From assembly GCA_001414485.1 (NCBI GenBank), contig LLEY01000203.1, positions 33,316-97,315 of the forward strand: DNA of 64,000 bases, given 5' to 3'. Below the pieces are notes generated by a model, which worked only from the letters and a program-made list of their open reading frames with translations, did not search any database and was not told the origin of the DNA. The DNA comes from Calycina herbarum (Eukaryota > Ascomycota > Leotiomycetes > Helotiales > Pezizellaceae). Shown one piece after another: positions 26,401-38,045 of this stretch. The position numbers and the translations under genes were made by a program. Positions within the stretch are counted from its first letter, which is position 1. Each line of letters starts with the position of its first letter.

Positions 26401-29264
26401 ACTCTTAGAAGATCTCTTAGAATATTATTATTTTATCTCTAATATATAACTAGTATATTACAAAGTCTAAATAGTATAACTATATATTTATAAAAGCCTA
26501 ATAGTAAGGCAAATACTATCTTCTATTTATCTCCGACTTTTATTTATATAAGTTTATAAGCGTTTTACTAATCTAGTTTTATAAATCGTACTACCTTATC
26601 TAACTTGTCTTATAAGTATTAGCTAGGTAGTAGTAGATAAGCGTTCTTAACTATAACGTAATTTACTTCTCTATAATCAATATATACTCTCTTATCTAGG
26701 TCGTCTTTTTTCTTAATAATAAGTATATTTAAGATAATTAGTAACTTAGATTTTCTAATATATCTCTTCTTAATACCTTCTCTAATATAACTTTCTATTC
26801 TCTATAAGCTTTTCTAGTTATATAACCGAAGCTTCTACTTTAAAAGATAATAACTCTCTTTTAGTTTAATCTTATAATCTTATAAGCGATGTTCTAGTAA
26901 GGCTTATAAGTCTTCTAGGTTTTTAAACAAAGTCTTAAATTCTCTATACTATATAGGTATTTTATTATCAGCGGTTCTACTAACTTATAGAGGACCTTAG
27001 ATAAGGTGTTCTAGCGTCTTAGAAGAGGTAGCGCTAACCTCGTTCTAGCCTTATATTTATAATTACAAACCTATATAATTATATTAACTAAAGGTTAACG
27101 TTTAAGCCTTCTAGTTAATATCTAGATTATATTCCTAAATCTATAGTATACTAAGTATTACTTCTTTACTTCTTATCTTAATAATATCGAATTATATATC
27201 TAAGCAGTGTTCTTCGATATTAACTTTTATTAGAATAGTTTACTAATCTATAATCCTATCTTAGTAGGCAACGTCTATTCTATTAACTACCCCTAGATAG
27301 TATAGTTTCATATTCTTAGTTAAGATGTTTAGCTTTCTTAAAGCTATTAGAGAGAGGAAATTACCTATTACTCTAGAGTTAATTATAACTCGAAGTTTCT
27401 TCTCTTTTATCTTCATAGTTATAACTAACTGATTTTCTCTAGAGGTAGTGTTTAGCTCTTCGATTATTAGTTAGTAGAGCTCTCTTTATACTAACCCTGT
27501 TTCTTAGTCTATATTATATTCATTTATCTTCTAAAAAATATTACTCCGACTTTTCCGACTAAAGCGACTATAGTATACTAGTCTTCTATTTCTAGTATAG
27601 CTTTCTTATTATCAGATAGCATATCTAAGAAACTAGGTTTTAAGCGTTCTATAAAGTTATTAGAACTCTGCTATTGCTATAAGCTAGTTCCTTCTTAAAG
27701 ATCTACGACTATTTATATATCTCTTATCTTAGGTATACTAGATAGCTCGCTAGATAATACTTATTCTAGTCTAGGTTCTTTAAATTCGATAGTTTCCCTT
27801 CTAGTAATAAGGCTTACTAATATTACCCTGTCTTATTTATTCTAAACTATTTTATAAGTAGTTAAAATAGTAGAGTTAATTTCTTAAGTAGAATATAAGC
27901 TCTAGAAATCAGGTTTCTAGTTTTTTATATATATCTATTTATTCTCTCTCTCGAAGGTTCTAATAAATACCTATATCTTATCTTATTTAAGCTTATATAT
28001 TCTTAGATTTACTTCTAACGAATCAGATTCTAATTCTAATAACTCTAATAAACTAGTTAATAGTAGTAACTCGTATTCTACTTAAAGAGGTAATTCGTAA
28101 TCTATTTCTAACTATATATTATAATATTCTTTAAGAAGTGGATTCCTACTGTTATTAGTGTCTTAAACCTTACTAACTTATAGCTCGATTCCTTCGTTTA
28201 GCTACAGGTATATAGCGCCTGCTGTTGTATCTGAGGCATTTGTTTTAATCTACGTGTTATATTCTCTAGTCTTAAGTTCTTCGTCTGTGAGTTTAATTCT
28301 TTCTAGTAAAGCTACTTCTTTTTAGACAGTAGCGTTAACTTGTTTCTCTTTAGAGTCTTTCTTCTTACTATACTTATTTGCTCTATAGCTAGAGAGGCTA
28401 TAGTTATAACATAAGTTCTACTTACGACGACGATCTTACTCTTTCTTTAGTAGGTCTCTGTCTTAAGTTCCTTTTCCTTAGACTTAACGCTTCCGAGTAG
28501 TATTAATTTCTATAGAATCTCTATAGTTCTTTTTCTCACCCTTTTCTTAATATCGATGTCTATAACTACTCTTCTTCTCTAGACTCCGCTTATAATTCCG
28601 ATTATCGATTTTGATTATATCGTTAGTTAACTTATCGAGTGTGTTTAGGAAGTTATCTCTAGCTAATTTATTCTTAATACTGTCCTTTAATCCTCTGTAG
28701 TACTGCTTACGTAAGGCTTCGTCGTTCTAGCTAAGACGTGTAGAGTATTACTAGAATATTAACGTGTATTTAGTAGCTGAACTCTTTTGTCGAAGACTAT
28801 ATAAAGCTTATACTGCTTTTTTCTTTAAATCTATATCTGTAAACGCCTAGTTGATTTCTTTCTTAAATCTAGCGACGGTTAAAAACAATCCTTAAGTACT
28901 TTTACTTATAAGGCTTAATACTTTTCTATCTAATATTTTATTTTTCTAAAAATCCTCTAAATATAGCTCTATCTAGTTATATACTACTCTCTTAAGACAG
29001 GTAGTAAGCTATATAACTTGATCAGTTTTATAAGTAAACTATACTAAGTAAAAGTTTAAGTATATTAAAGCTTTTATAATAAACTTAGCAAGTTTCTCTA
29101 GAGAGCTGTTAAACGTTCTTAGTACTAGTAATTTCACTTCCTCTCTAAGAGTAGTAACTAGTACTACTAGTATTATTAGCGCTAGAGGTGATATAGAGGT
29201 TAAACCTAAGAATAGTATAGTTTTCGACATTATATCAGTAGTACTTCTAAGCAGGTGCTTAAAG
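23471..29264 (-). mobile_element. Reverse-strand Gypsy internal region, copy A
   Basis: Same family as 15735-23386, read on the minus strand from about 29264 (primer-binding side, next to the LTR at 29265) to 23471. Gag lies around 28200-29240, protease around 27100-27430, reverse transcriptase 26150-26880, RNase H 25600-26050 and integrase 24600-25500. All frames are broken by RIP stops. The frame at 29039-29230 starts where Gag should start and is a surviving Gag N-terminal piece. Confidence 0.88.
23560..24120 (+). pseudogene. Antisense frame in Gypsy copy A
   Basis: Opposite to gag-pol. The plus strand reads as a degraded protein with YERSRRRYIAIASTLEVNKY, then a long Lys/Arg/Glu coiled-coil-like stretch (LDEREQQL, ELEEKEKRERK) and the C-terminal LDSAFLGSFSPNY. 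RIP has introduced several stops. Equivalent frames exist at 29780-30330 and, on the minus strand, 22310-22941. Confidence 0.55.
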
Positions 29265-29690
29265 TATAACGAAACTTAAACGAACTAAATAAAGATAACT
29301 AAGTCTCGAAGGTTAGTATATAGATAAGAAGTATAGATACGATAGATTGTTTACTTAGAAGTGAACTCGTTACTTATATCAAAGATATTAAATAAGATAA
29401 TAAGATTAATAACTAAAGTTAAGTACGAAGCTTCTATCTAATAGCAGACGTGCTAGTCTTATATAGAACCTTCTATTCCTTCTAGCTAACATAGTCGACC
29501 TGCTTAACTATAGTCGACATAGTCGACTTATTAGCTATGTCGCTTACTTGCTTATTACGTGATTATAACCAACTTCTAATAGTAAGATCCTAGAATCTCT
29601 AAATATCTCTATATTATAGATTCTCTTCTATATTACTTTCTATTAGAGCGTCGTCTAGACTACTTACTACGTGAAACGTGATTCGTAATA
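29265..29690 (-). repeat. Gypsy LTR shared between two reverse copies
   Basis: LTR of the same family in reverse orientation, joining copy A (left) to copy B (right) without any second LTR, i.e. LTR-internal-LTR-internal-LTR. Confidence 0.9.
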
Positions 29691-29779
29691 CTATCCTCTT
29701 CTTAGACTAGCGTGTCTCTATACTTAAGTATAGCCTAAGAAATATTTATTAAAGAGCTATTAGCCTTTCTGATTTTTAA

Positions 29780-30330
29780 TATAAATACTATCTATACTTT
29801 CGAATATAAACGCTAGATTAAACTAGTAAAGTGTATTAATAGATCTAGCGAAGAGATAGCTTCTTATACTTAATATAAACGTTCTAGACAGAAGTATATA
29901 GCTATAGCCTTAGCTTTAGAGGTTAACAAATATTCTAAGTATATAAGATAGAAGAAATCCTACGATATTAAGTTGTAAAATCCGATACTCTTACTTTCTA
30001 ACTAGTTCTTAATTAACTAGCAGCGACGGAAATTAAGAAATAAGAAGGAATAGGCCTAGTAGTCTTAATAGAAGGTAGCTACTAAGGTTCTTCGTTTGTA
30101 GAAACTTTAGTACTAGCTTAATAAGCGGGAGCAGTAGCTGATTCGATCTAGTCTAAACTCTATAGCTAAGCTAGAGGAGATAGAGAAGAAAGAGAGAAAA
30201 GATAAGAAGGAATAGAAGAAGAAGAAGAGGCTACTAGACTAGCTACTCTTTCTATCTCTAACTTCGCCTTTAATCTAAGTCTTAACCTAGTCTTTCTTAA
30301 GTTCTTCTCCTCTGATTATAAAATATAAGT
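29780..30330 (+). pseudogene. Antisense frame in Gypsy copy B
   Basis: Counterpart of 23560-24120, more degraded. Recognisable by the same order: a Tyr/Arg-rich segment, then a Lys/Glu-rich stretch near 30170-30230, then the position of the LDSAFL-like end near 30280-30320. Confidence 0.45.
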
Positions 30331-32032
30331 AACTCTAGGTTTCGATAGTAGAACTCTTGAAGTTCCTCTAAGTACTAGTTAATGTTTTTTCTAGGTTCTT
30401 AAGTGTTTTTCAAATATAGATAATCTAACTACTTAATTAAGTACTTAACTTATTCTCTAATAAGTTTATAGTTAAGAATTCTTTTAACTTTATACTTAGT
30501 ATTTAGATTTACTAGTTGAATTTCTATAAGTAGAGCTAGTAGTGCTCCTAGTAGTACTAGTTTAACTAGAGATATATAGAATACTAGGTAGATGTTTATT
30601 ATCTATAATAGTACTAATTTATAATTTAAAGGTCTTTTAACTCGTTTGATTTTAAATAGTCTAAGTTTTTTATAATCTAGTTTATTACTTAGTCTTTTTA
30701 TAGTAATATTTTTTCGTACTAAGTAGACTTTATCTCTCTCTTTTAATATTAGCTTCTAACTACGTTATTTATTATAGTAGTATACGTTTCTTTTAACTAT
30801 AAACTATAAATCCTTTATAAGTTCTTTATATAACCTCTTAATTTTTAAGATCTTAATATAAGTAAGCTAATTATTAATAGTTATAGATAATAGTTCTTAA
30901 TATACTACTAATTTATATCTAAAGTTAATATAGAATAGCGTAATAAGTATTATTTCTATTACTAAACTATTATAAGTAAACTATACTAAAGGTAGTAGTT
31001 CTACTTAATTATTTTACTAGTAGTTTATATAATAACAAAGGTATATTTTAACTACTTAATTTATATATTTGTTTCCTCTATTCGTTTAGAGATAAAAAGC
31101 TATAGAAAGCTTTCTCTTTATATCTAGTCGTTTTATAAGAGCGATTTAAAATTTTAAGATAAAGAGTTTATCTCTATTAGAGAGTATCTCTTCTAGTAGT
31201 CTATATCTTAAGACTATCTTTTTAAGGAATATAAATACTAGTTCCTTAGCTATAGATATATAACGTCTACTACTATATCTAAGACGTCTGTCTTAATTAT
31301 ACTTAGTTTCTTATAATCGAAATTATATAAAATAGATTTTATTATAAACCGTCTTTTGATTTCCTAAAAAGTAGTCTTAGCTTTCTTATTCTAGATAAAA
31401 GCTATAGCTTTTCTAGTTAGTATTAATATTAGTTTTATAATCTTTATATAGTCTTTAATAAATAGATAATAAAAGTTAGTAAATCTAAAAAAGAATTATA
31501 CGTCTTTGATATTTTTTAGTATTTCCTATTTAATAACTATATAGATCTTTTCTAGATCTATTTCTATTTTTTCTAAGCTAAAAATATATCTAAGGAAAAG
31601 AGTATAAGTAACTCTAAATTTATACTTCGAGAGTTTTAATTAAGAATCTACTTTTATAAGTTATTATAAAACTTCTTTAATATATCTCTTATATTCCTCT
31701 TTGTTTTCTAAGAAGATTAATATATTATCTAGAAAGTATATAATAGTAACTTTTAAAAGGTCTTCTAGAATACTATTATTCTATTTTTAATAAGTAGCTA
31801 GTATATTAGTTAAACTAAAAGATATTACTATATACTTATAGAGTTCTAATAGTAAGATAAAAGCTATCTTCTATTTATAGCCTATTTTAATTCTAATTAG
31901 ACTATAGATGTTCTATTAATCTAATTTCGTAAACTTCGTTACTTAGCCTAACTTGTCTTATAAGTACTAGTCTATTAGTAATAGATAAGCGTTCTTAATT
32001 ATTACGTTGTTTAATTCTTAGTAATTAATATA

Positions 32033-33532
32033 ACGTGGTTTATTAGAACCTCGGTTATATTAGAACCCCGATTAATTTTCCTTAGTATATAACTTTAAAC
32101 TTAAATAACTTAACTATAATATATTAAATTAACTCTTTATAATCGGAGTCTAATATACTAGATATATCTACAGCTTCTTAATAAGTTCGTACGTTATAAC
32201 TAGCTTTTCTATAGGTTCTATAGTATTATCTAAACAGTTGCCCCTTCTTATAACTACCTCTCGCTACACGTATATCGCGTCGTACCTGCTTATCTACGCC
32301 TTTCTAGGCTATAATATCCTATATATCCTCTATAATAAGTATACTCTCTTTATAAACACGAGTCTTTTTAGCTCTCCGACGTTTGCTAAGAGCTTTATTT
32401 ACTATCTAAAGTGTACGTACCTTAGTAGATAGAAGAGTTATCTTATAAGCTATTCGCTCTATACCTTTAGCTAGCGCTGTAACTGTCTTAAATAGAGAGG
32501 TTAGCGAGCTTCTCTAATAGCGAGTAATTCGATTTTATATAAGAGTTGACTATGAAAGAGCTTCTATTAGATTAGAAGAGGTCTGAGATTCCTATAGAAG
32601 AGTGTTAGTAGTAGAGAGTCTAGAGAGTGTTAGAACTTATATAAGCAGTAGTATATTAATTAAAATATTTTATCTATTCTAGACCTGTCTTATTATTCGT
32701 CTATCTGTTAATTATCGGTTTAATAACCTAGTTAGATAGAAGACCGCTATTAGTATACTAATTTATAAGATAATTCTTTTCTTAAACTACTAAAAATAGA
32801 GAAACACTCTAGTCTTTACTATTAATATAGGCAATAGCAGTAGCCTATTCTCGATTCTCTAGCTAAACTGCCTTACCTCTACTACGTCGATCTATATAAG
32901 TAACAACTATTATAGAATAAATCACGTCTATTATAAACCTAGTTTCGTCGAAGTTATAGAAGTCGTAGTCTAAAACTCTATATTTCGCCTATATATTCGT
33001 AACTAGTCGAAACTATATACTAATTAGCTTAGGATCTTTGTATAAGGCTCTTTAGAAATCATAAACGCGATTAAAACACGTCTTAAGTATTAGTTGTCGT
33101 TATATAAACTAATAAGCCTAGAGCTTATCGACGCGTTTTCCTTCTTATAACTCGAGGATAAAATTAGCTATATCTTCTACACTAGCTAGCTAGGGTATAA
33201 ACTCTCTAGAATCTATATTAAGTATATTCTAAATAATCACTTCTTCTTCTACCTTAGATAATTTAAGGTTTACTAGTCGACGGTTAGCTAGAGAAAGGTA
33301 GCTGTTTATTCTATTATTAAGTATAGAATAAGGTATTCCGTAGATCTTTATAGCTTTCTATCGACTTAGCTTTTTAGATGTTTAAATTACCTTAATAGCT
33401 AGAATAACTTTTGATTCTTTAGTAATAATAGATATAGTAGAAGGTTAAAAAAACGCGTGTTAAAGTTAGAGAGTAGGATTTCAGGAAAATTAATCGAGGT
33501 TCTAATATAACCGAGGTTCTGATAAACCACGT
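32033..33532 (-). mobile_element. pogo/Fot1-like DNA transposon, 1.5 kb
   Basis: A 1500-bp element with terminal inverted repeats of about 50 bp beginning ACGTGGTTTA and flanked by TA (32031-32032 and 33533-33534), the Tc1/mariner target duplication. Removing it restores the Gypsy alignment. The minus strand (about 33470 to 32240) encodes a RIP-damaged transposase of the Fot1/pogo type. The order is a CENP-B-like HTH region (VYDFQRALYKDPKLIS), then YNFDETGF at the first catalytic Asp, then a GKAVQLENREQATAIA-like strand. The plus-strand frame at 32238-32432 is a shadow of its C-terminal part. Confidence 0.88.
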
Positions 33533-34110
33533 TATACTTGTTTATTTAGATCGTCTTTTTTCTTAATAATAAGTATATTCGAGGATATAAGTAACTCGGA
33601 TTTTCGAATATATCTCTTTTTTATCCTCTATTAGATATAACTTTCTAATAAAGCTAAGTTATTCTAGTTATATAGTCGAAGCTTCTGCTTTCTAAGGTGA
33701 TAACTCTCTTTTAGTTTAATCTTATAATCTTATAGTTAATATTTAGAAAGAGCACGTATACCTTCTAGGTCTTTGAACAACTTTGTAAATTCTCTATACT
33801 ATATAGGTATTTCGTTATCAGCTTTCTTACTAACCTGTGGAAGACCCTAGGCTAGGTGTCCTAGCGTATTAGAAGAGGTAGCGCTAACCTCGTTCTAGCC
33901 TTGTAGTTATAAATACGAACCTACGTATTTATATTAACTAAAGGTTATTATTCGAGCCTTCTAGTTAATATCTAGATTATGTTCTTAAATATATAGTATA
34001 CTAAGTATTACTTCCTTACTTCCTATTTCAACGATATCGAATTATATGTCTAAGCAGTGTCCTTCAATGTTGGTTTTTGTTAGAATGGTTTACTAATTAA
34101 TAATTCTATT

Positions 34111-34260
34111 TTAGTATACAACGTCTGTTCTATCAACCACCCCTAGGCAGTATAGCCTTATGTCATTGATCAGGACGTTCAGCTTCTTCAGAGCTGTTGA
34201 GGAAAGGAAATTGCCCGTCGCTCCAGAGTCGATCATGACCCGGAGTTTCTTGCCTCTTAT
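34111..34260 (-). pseudogene. Gypsy aspartic protease fragment (lightly mutated)
   Basis: Reads KLRVMIDSGATGNFLSS then LKKLNVLINDIRLY on the minus strand. This is a retropepsin-like aspartic protease with an intact Asp-Ser-Gly active site. The forward copy at 18648-18770 has the same protein with Asp-Leu-Gly. The open frame runs back into the LTR, so its apparent start codon at 34317 is not biological. Confidence 0.75.
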
Positions 34261-34289
34261 CTTTGCTGTTACCTCCAAGGTGCTCAAAG

Positions 34290-34741
34290 TGTAACGAAAC
34301 TCAAACAAACTAAACAAAGGTGACTAAGTCTCGAAGGTTGGTATGCAGGTAAGAAGTACAGATGCGCCGGGTTGTTCACTTAGAAGTGAACTCGTTACTT
34401 GTATCAAAGATGTTAAATAAGATAATAAGATTAATAACTAAAGTTGAGCACGAAGCTCCTATCTAATAACAGACGTGCCAGTCTTATATAGAACCTTCTG
34501 TTCCTTGTGGCCAACATGGTCGACCTGCCCGACTGTGGTTGACATAGTCGACTTGTCGGCCATGTCGCTTGCTTGCTTGTCACGTGATTACAACCGACTT
34601 CCAACAGTGAGATCCTGGAATCCCTAAATGCCTCTGTATTACGGATTCCCTCCTGTGTTACCTTCTATTACCTGGACGTTATGCCTTATCCTGTAAGAGC
34701 GCTGTCTAGACTACTTACTACGCGAAACATGATTCGTAATA
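34290..34741 (-). repeat. Gypsy LTR, barely RIPed (5' LTR of copy B)
   Basis: Same LTR family in reverse orientation, with TGTAACGAAACTC at 34290. It keeps many CpA and TpG steps that are TpA in the other copies, so it approximates the unmutated LTR. Flank 34742-34746 (AGGAA) does not match the left flank 15352-15356 (GTATA). Confidence 0.88.
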
Positions 34742-36154
34742 AGGAACTAACTATAGTAGTCTCCTCTACTTAACTAAAGAAACTATAATAGAGCTTAGAC
34801 AAAGTCCTTACTAAAAGAAGAAGTTTAGACCTCTACCTAAGATATAGACTTAAAGAATACTAAGTCTAGGGTTATAAGACGAAGATAACGTAGGTAACGA
34901 AGAAAGCGTTACTTAAACGAATAAAGAAGGTCTAAGTAGCTCCTATCTAGAAGGAAGATAAAGACGTTAAAGAAAGAGACGTAAAAGGAAAAGAAAGGAT
35001 TATAGAAGTCTTTAACTCTAACTCTAACGATTTAGAAAAAGAATAGCTTCTAGTAAAAAACGTTATTAAAAGCAGAAGAAGGTTTTAAAAGAAGTAATAG
35101 AGAAATAGATTAAGTTCTAAGAGAAGTTAATAAATAGTCTTCTATTTTTAGTTTCTATATTAGTTAATAAAGAATATTTTATAAAAACTCTTCTTAACTC
35201 TAGATACTTATTATATAGACTTATTAGCTTCTTCTTTACTATTTAGAATAACCTTTAGTATATTTCTATCTCTCTTTAATAGCTCTCTAGCTTTAATACT
35301 CTCTTAAATAATATAGTAATAGAAGTTACTACTATCTCTTTAGATATTAATAGATACTAAAAAGCTAGGTTCTTTCTCTATATTATTCCTTACTTAGAAT
35401 TATATAATATAATTCTAGAACTCCTCTAGATTATTAAGTAAGACGCTTGAATTAATAGTTCTACTTCTAAATATCTTATCTTCTTAATAAATACACTTAT
35501 ATAAAATTAAGCTAAGAGCTTAGAAGTAAACTACTATATAAACTCCTCTGTTAATTACTAGTCTATCTCTATTAAGGCTTTTTAGATAATAATAAATAAG
35601 TCTTATTAAATTATATAAGTATTCTTAGCTAGCTTATAAGATATTATAAAGAAGATAAAGAAGATAAAGAAGACGAAGATAGATTCTTAAACTAAGCTAC
35701 TACTATAGTTCTAAGATTACCTTAGTACTTTTAGTTTAAAAGACTTAGACAAAGTGCCTTCTCTATAAGGTAATAGAATAGACTACTAGATTAAACTTAT
35801 AATCGAAGATAGAAAGGAAGCTATAGTCTCTTAGAGGCCGCTTTATAATATATCTTATAACGAACTTCTTATTCTCTAAAGAACGCTTATAAGATATATA
35901 GACAAAGACTATATTCGAGTTAGTAACTCTTCTACTACTACCTCTATACTCTTTATACGAAAGCTATAATAGCCTTCTACAAATATACTAAAAGAAGTAC
36001 TTATAGAATAGTACTTATATTCGAAGAAAACTAAACTAAAGAGAGAAGAGAAGAGTTAGTACGCTCTGTCTCTATTTATATATACTAAGCGAGACTTCGG
36101 CAGAACCTCGGCACGTGACTTAGCAAGCAATGCTTCGGTCACGTGATCCAGTCG
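34742..36154 (+). mobile_element. Degraded retroelement: gag end and protease
   Basis: Plausible continuation of the gag fragment ending at 15356. Around 35130-35220 the plus strand reads VNKEYFIKTLLNSRYLLYRL, matching a retroelement protease in which LLDSG has been RIP-altered to LLNSR. Around 35350-35420 follows a region like the DMILGLPW strand of such proteases. The rest is unassigned. The last 60 bases before 36154 are hardly mutated and carry two CACGTG motifs (36112-36117, 36140-36145). Confidence 0.5.
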
Positions 36155-37640
36155 TATGTAACTAGGACTATTATAATATAAAGAACGAGATATCTTAAGA
36201 GAAACGACTTAAGAATCTTAAGAATATAATTAACCTTTCTATTAAAATCGATAATCGAGCTTATAAACGTAGTCTTGAAAAGAAAGACTAGTATAGTTAT
36301 TACTCTACTTAACGTAGAAAACTAGAACGTAGTTAGTAGCTATAACTAATAGAACTAGATATAATACGAAAGAAATCTTTTAGAAAGAATAGTCTTTTCT
36401 AGAAAGAATATACTAAAAGACACGAGTAGAACTTATATTACTTATATAGCCTTCCTAATTATAGAGTAAGCGAGTATAGTAGAAAAGGCGCGAAGAAACT
36501 ATAGAAAGGAAAAAAGCATCTTAGTACTACTTAGTAATATATAGTAGCTATATTTAAAAGATAAGAACTTATAGAAGAAGAGCTAGAAGTACGAGAGTAT
36601 AAAACCTAGGCTAAATATAATAAGAGGACCGAGGAATAAGATAGTAGTATATAAACTACTAATAATAATAGTAACCTACTTCTTAAGAAATACTATAATA
36701 TATAATCTAACGAAGAATATATACTACCTCTTTAAATTAAATATAAATCACTACTTTTAACTAGTTCTTCGAAATTATCGAACTTATTATCTAGTTTAGA
36801 AGAAGAAGTCTAAGATATAGATTCTAAGATAGAAGAGACCTAGGCCTTTATAGAGATATTTAAGCGAGGAAATCGATAGATATATATAGATAACTAGAAA
36901 CTTGATTTCTAGAGTTCTTATATTATATAAGATATTAAATTAACTCTCTTAATAATATATAACGTAGTTTATTAGCGAGTCGATTATATTACTAAGTCGA
37001 TTACTAAAAATATATATAAAAAACGTCTATATAACTCTAGTAAAAATCTATAATTCTTAAAAATTAATAAAATTAAAAACCTTACTTTATTACTATATAT
37101 ATAAATAATATTAGAAATCTTAGATACTAACTAATTATAATAGCTAAGTTATTAAAGAAATTAAAAAAAATCTATAAATATAAGAGTAATTTTAAGCGAA
37201 TCGTTAGTTATAGCTAGTAAGCGTCTAAAAACTTTAATATTACTTATTTATATAGTAATAAAGTATATTTTTTAATTTTATTAATTTTTATTAAGAATTA
37301 TAGATTTTTACTAGAGTTATATAAATGTTTTTTATATATATTTTTAGTAATCAACTTAGTAATATAATCGACTTACTAATAAACCACGTTATAGTTATAA
37401 GAGATAATTCTAATATAATAACTCTAGTTAGTCTAGTTACTAGATAAGAAACTATTAAGAAAAAAGAATCTAAATATAGCTAATAATAAATTAAGAAACC
37501 TAGCTACTCTAAAGTAAAAGATATATAGAAAGTTTATAATATTTAAGAAGAAACTAGTATATAGATATAGTAAGCTTTAATAGGATTTATAGAACGAGCT
37601 AAGACACCTTTTCTTAGAATATTACTAGAAAAGATTATAC
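36155..37640 (+). mobile_element. Truncated Gypsy fragment (gag C-terminus to protease side)
   Basis: Aligns with 16900-17850 of the forward Gypsy in the same orientation: the Gag zinc-knuckle region (36430-36480), a run of acidic sequence, and the segment near 37500-37640 that matches 17705-17850. No LTRs. Interrupted by the MITE at 36962-37389. Confidence 0.8.
36962..37389. mobile_element. MITE related to the pogo-like element
   Basis: 428 bp with no coding capacity, flanked by TA (36960-36961 and 37390-37391). The first 13 bases, ACGTAGTTTATTA, match the ends of the 1.5-kb element at 32033-33532 (ACGTGGTTTATTA). The two halves are inverted copies of each other over most of their length, so the element is a near-complete fold-back. 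Removing it restores the Gypsy alignment. Confidence 0.85.
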
Positions 37641-38045
37641 TTATTATAAGTCGAATATAAAGAGGTTAATAGATAAGGTTGTCTTATTATAAGAAGAATT
37701 AACTAAGGAAGGAAAGAGAAGAAGTCTATTCTACGTACGAGGAAAGAGGTCTTATATCTCTTACTTCGAGGTTCCTTAGTAAGTATAAGCTAAGATCTCG
37801 TTATAGCTCTCGTTATAGCTTTCGTTATAGCTTTTGTTATTTCTTATTACCGAGGTGATTACCGAGGTTGATTACCGAGGTAGTTCCTAAGGTTATCACG
37901 TGAGGTCACGTGAGGTCACGTGTTATACTAAGGTCGGTAGACCGAGTACTCTTCGGGTGTAAACTGTTATATTACTCTCTCTCTACCTCTCTAGAGGTTA
38001 TAAGCCTTTGTATTCTTAAGAGCGTCTTAAGATTCTTAGGTTAGC
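37641..38045. other. Short tandem repeats and probable LTR sequence
   Basis: Contains four units of CGTTATAGCTYT (about 37798-37840), three of ATTACCGAGGT (37847-37890) and three of TCACGTGAGG (37896-37922). This could be the 3' LTR or the end of the reverse Gypsy that follows, but no partner LTR is present to prove it. Confidence 0.5.

Larger units (their letters stand above)
29691..34289 (-). mobile_element. Reverse-strand Gypsy internal region, copy B, with deletions
   Basis: Same family and orientation as copy A, aligned from 29691. Compared with copy A about 0.87 kb of integrase/RNase H sequence is missing at about 31256 (copy A 25044 to 25915). Gag is absent: the LTR at 34290 is followed directly by the protease frame at 34111-34260. 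A pogo-like element interrupts the reverse-transcriptase region (32033-33532). From about 34100 rightwards RIP damage becomes light and the protease active site DSGATGNF is intact. Confidence 0.87.

Noticed and set aside
32238..32432. 64-codon plus-strand frame
   Set aside because: Lies on the strand opposite to the pogo-like transposase and follows its C-terminal codons; a shadow.
37798..37922. CRISPR-like short repeats
   Set aside because: Units are adjacent without spacers and the genome is fungal; these are ordinary tandem repeats near an LTR.
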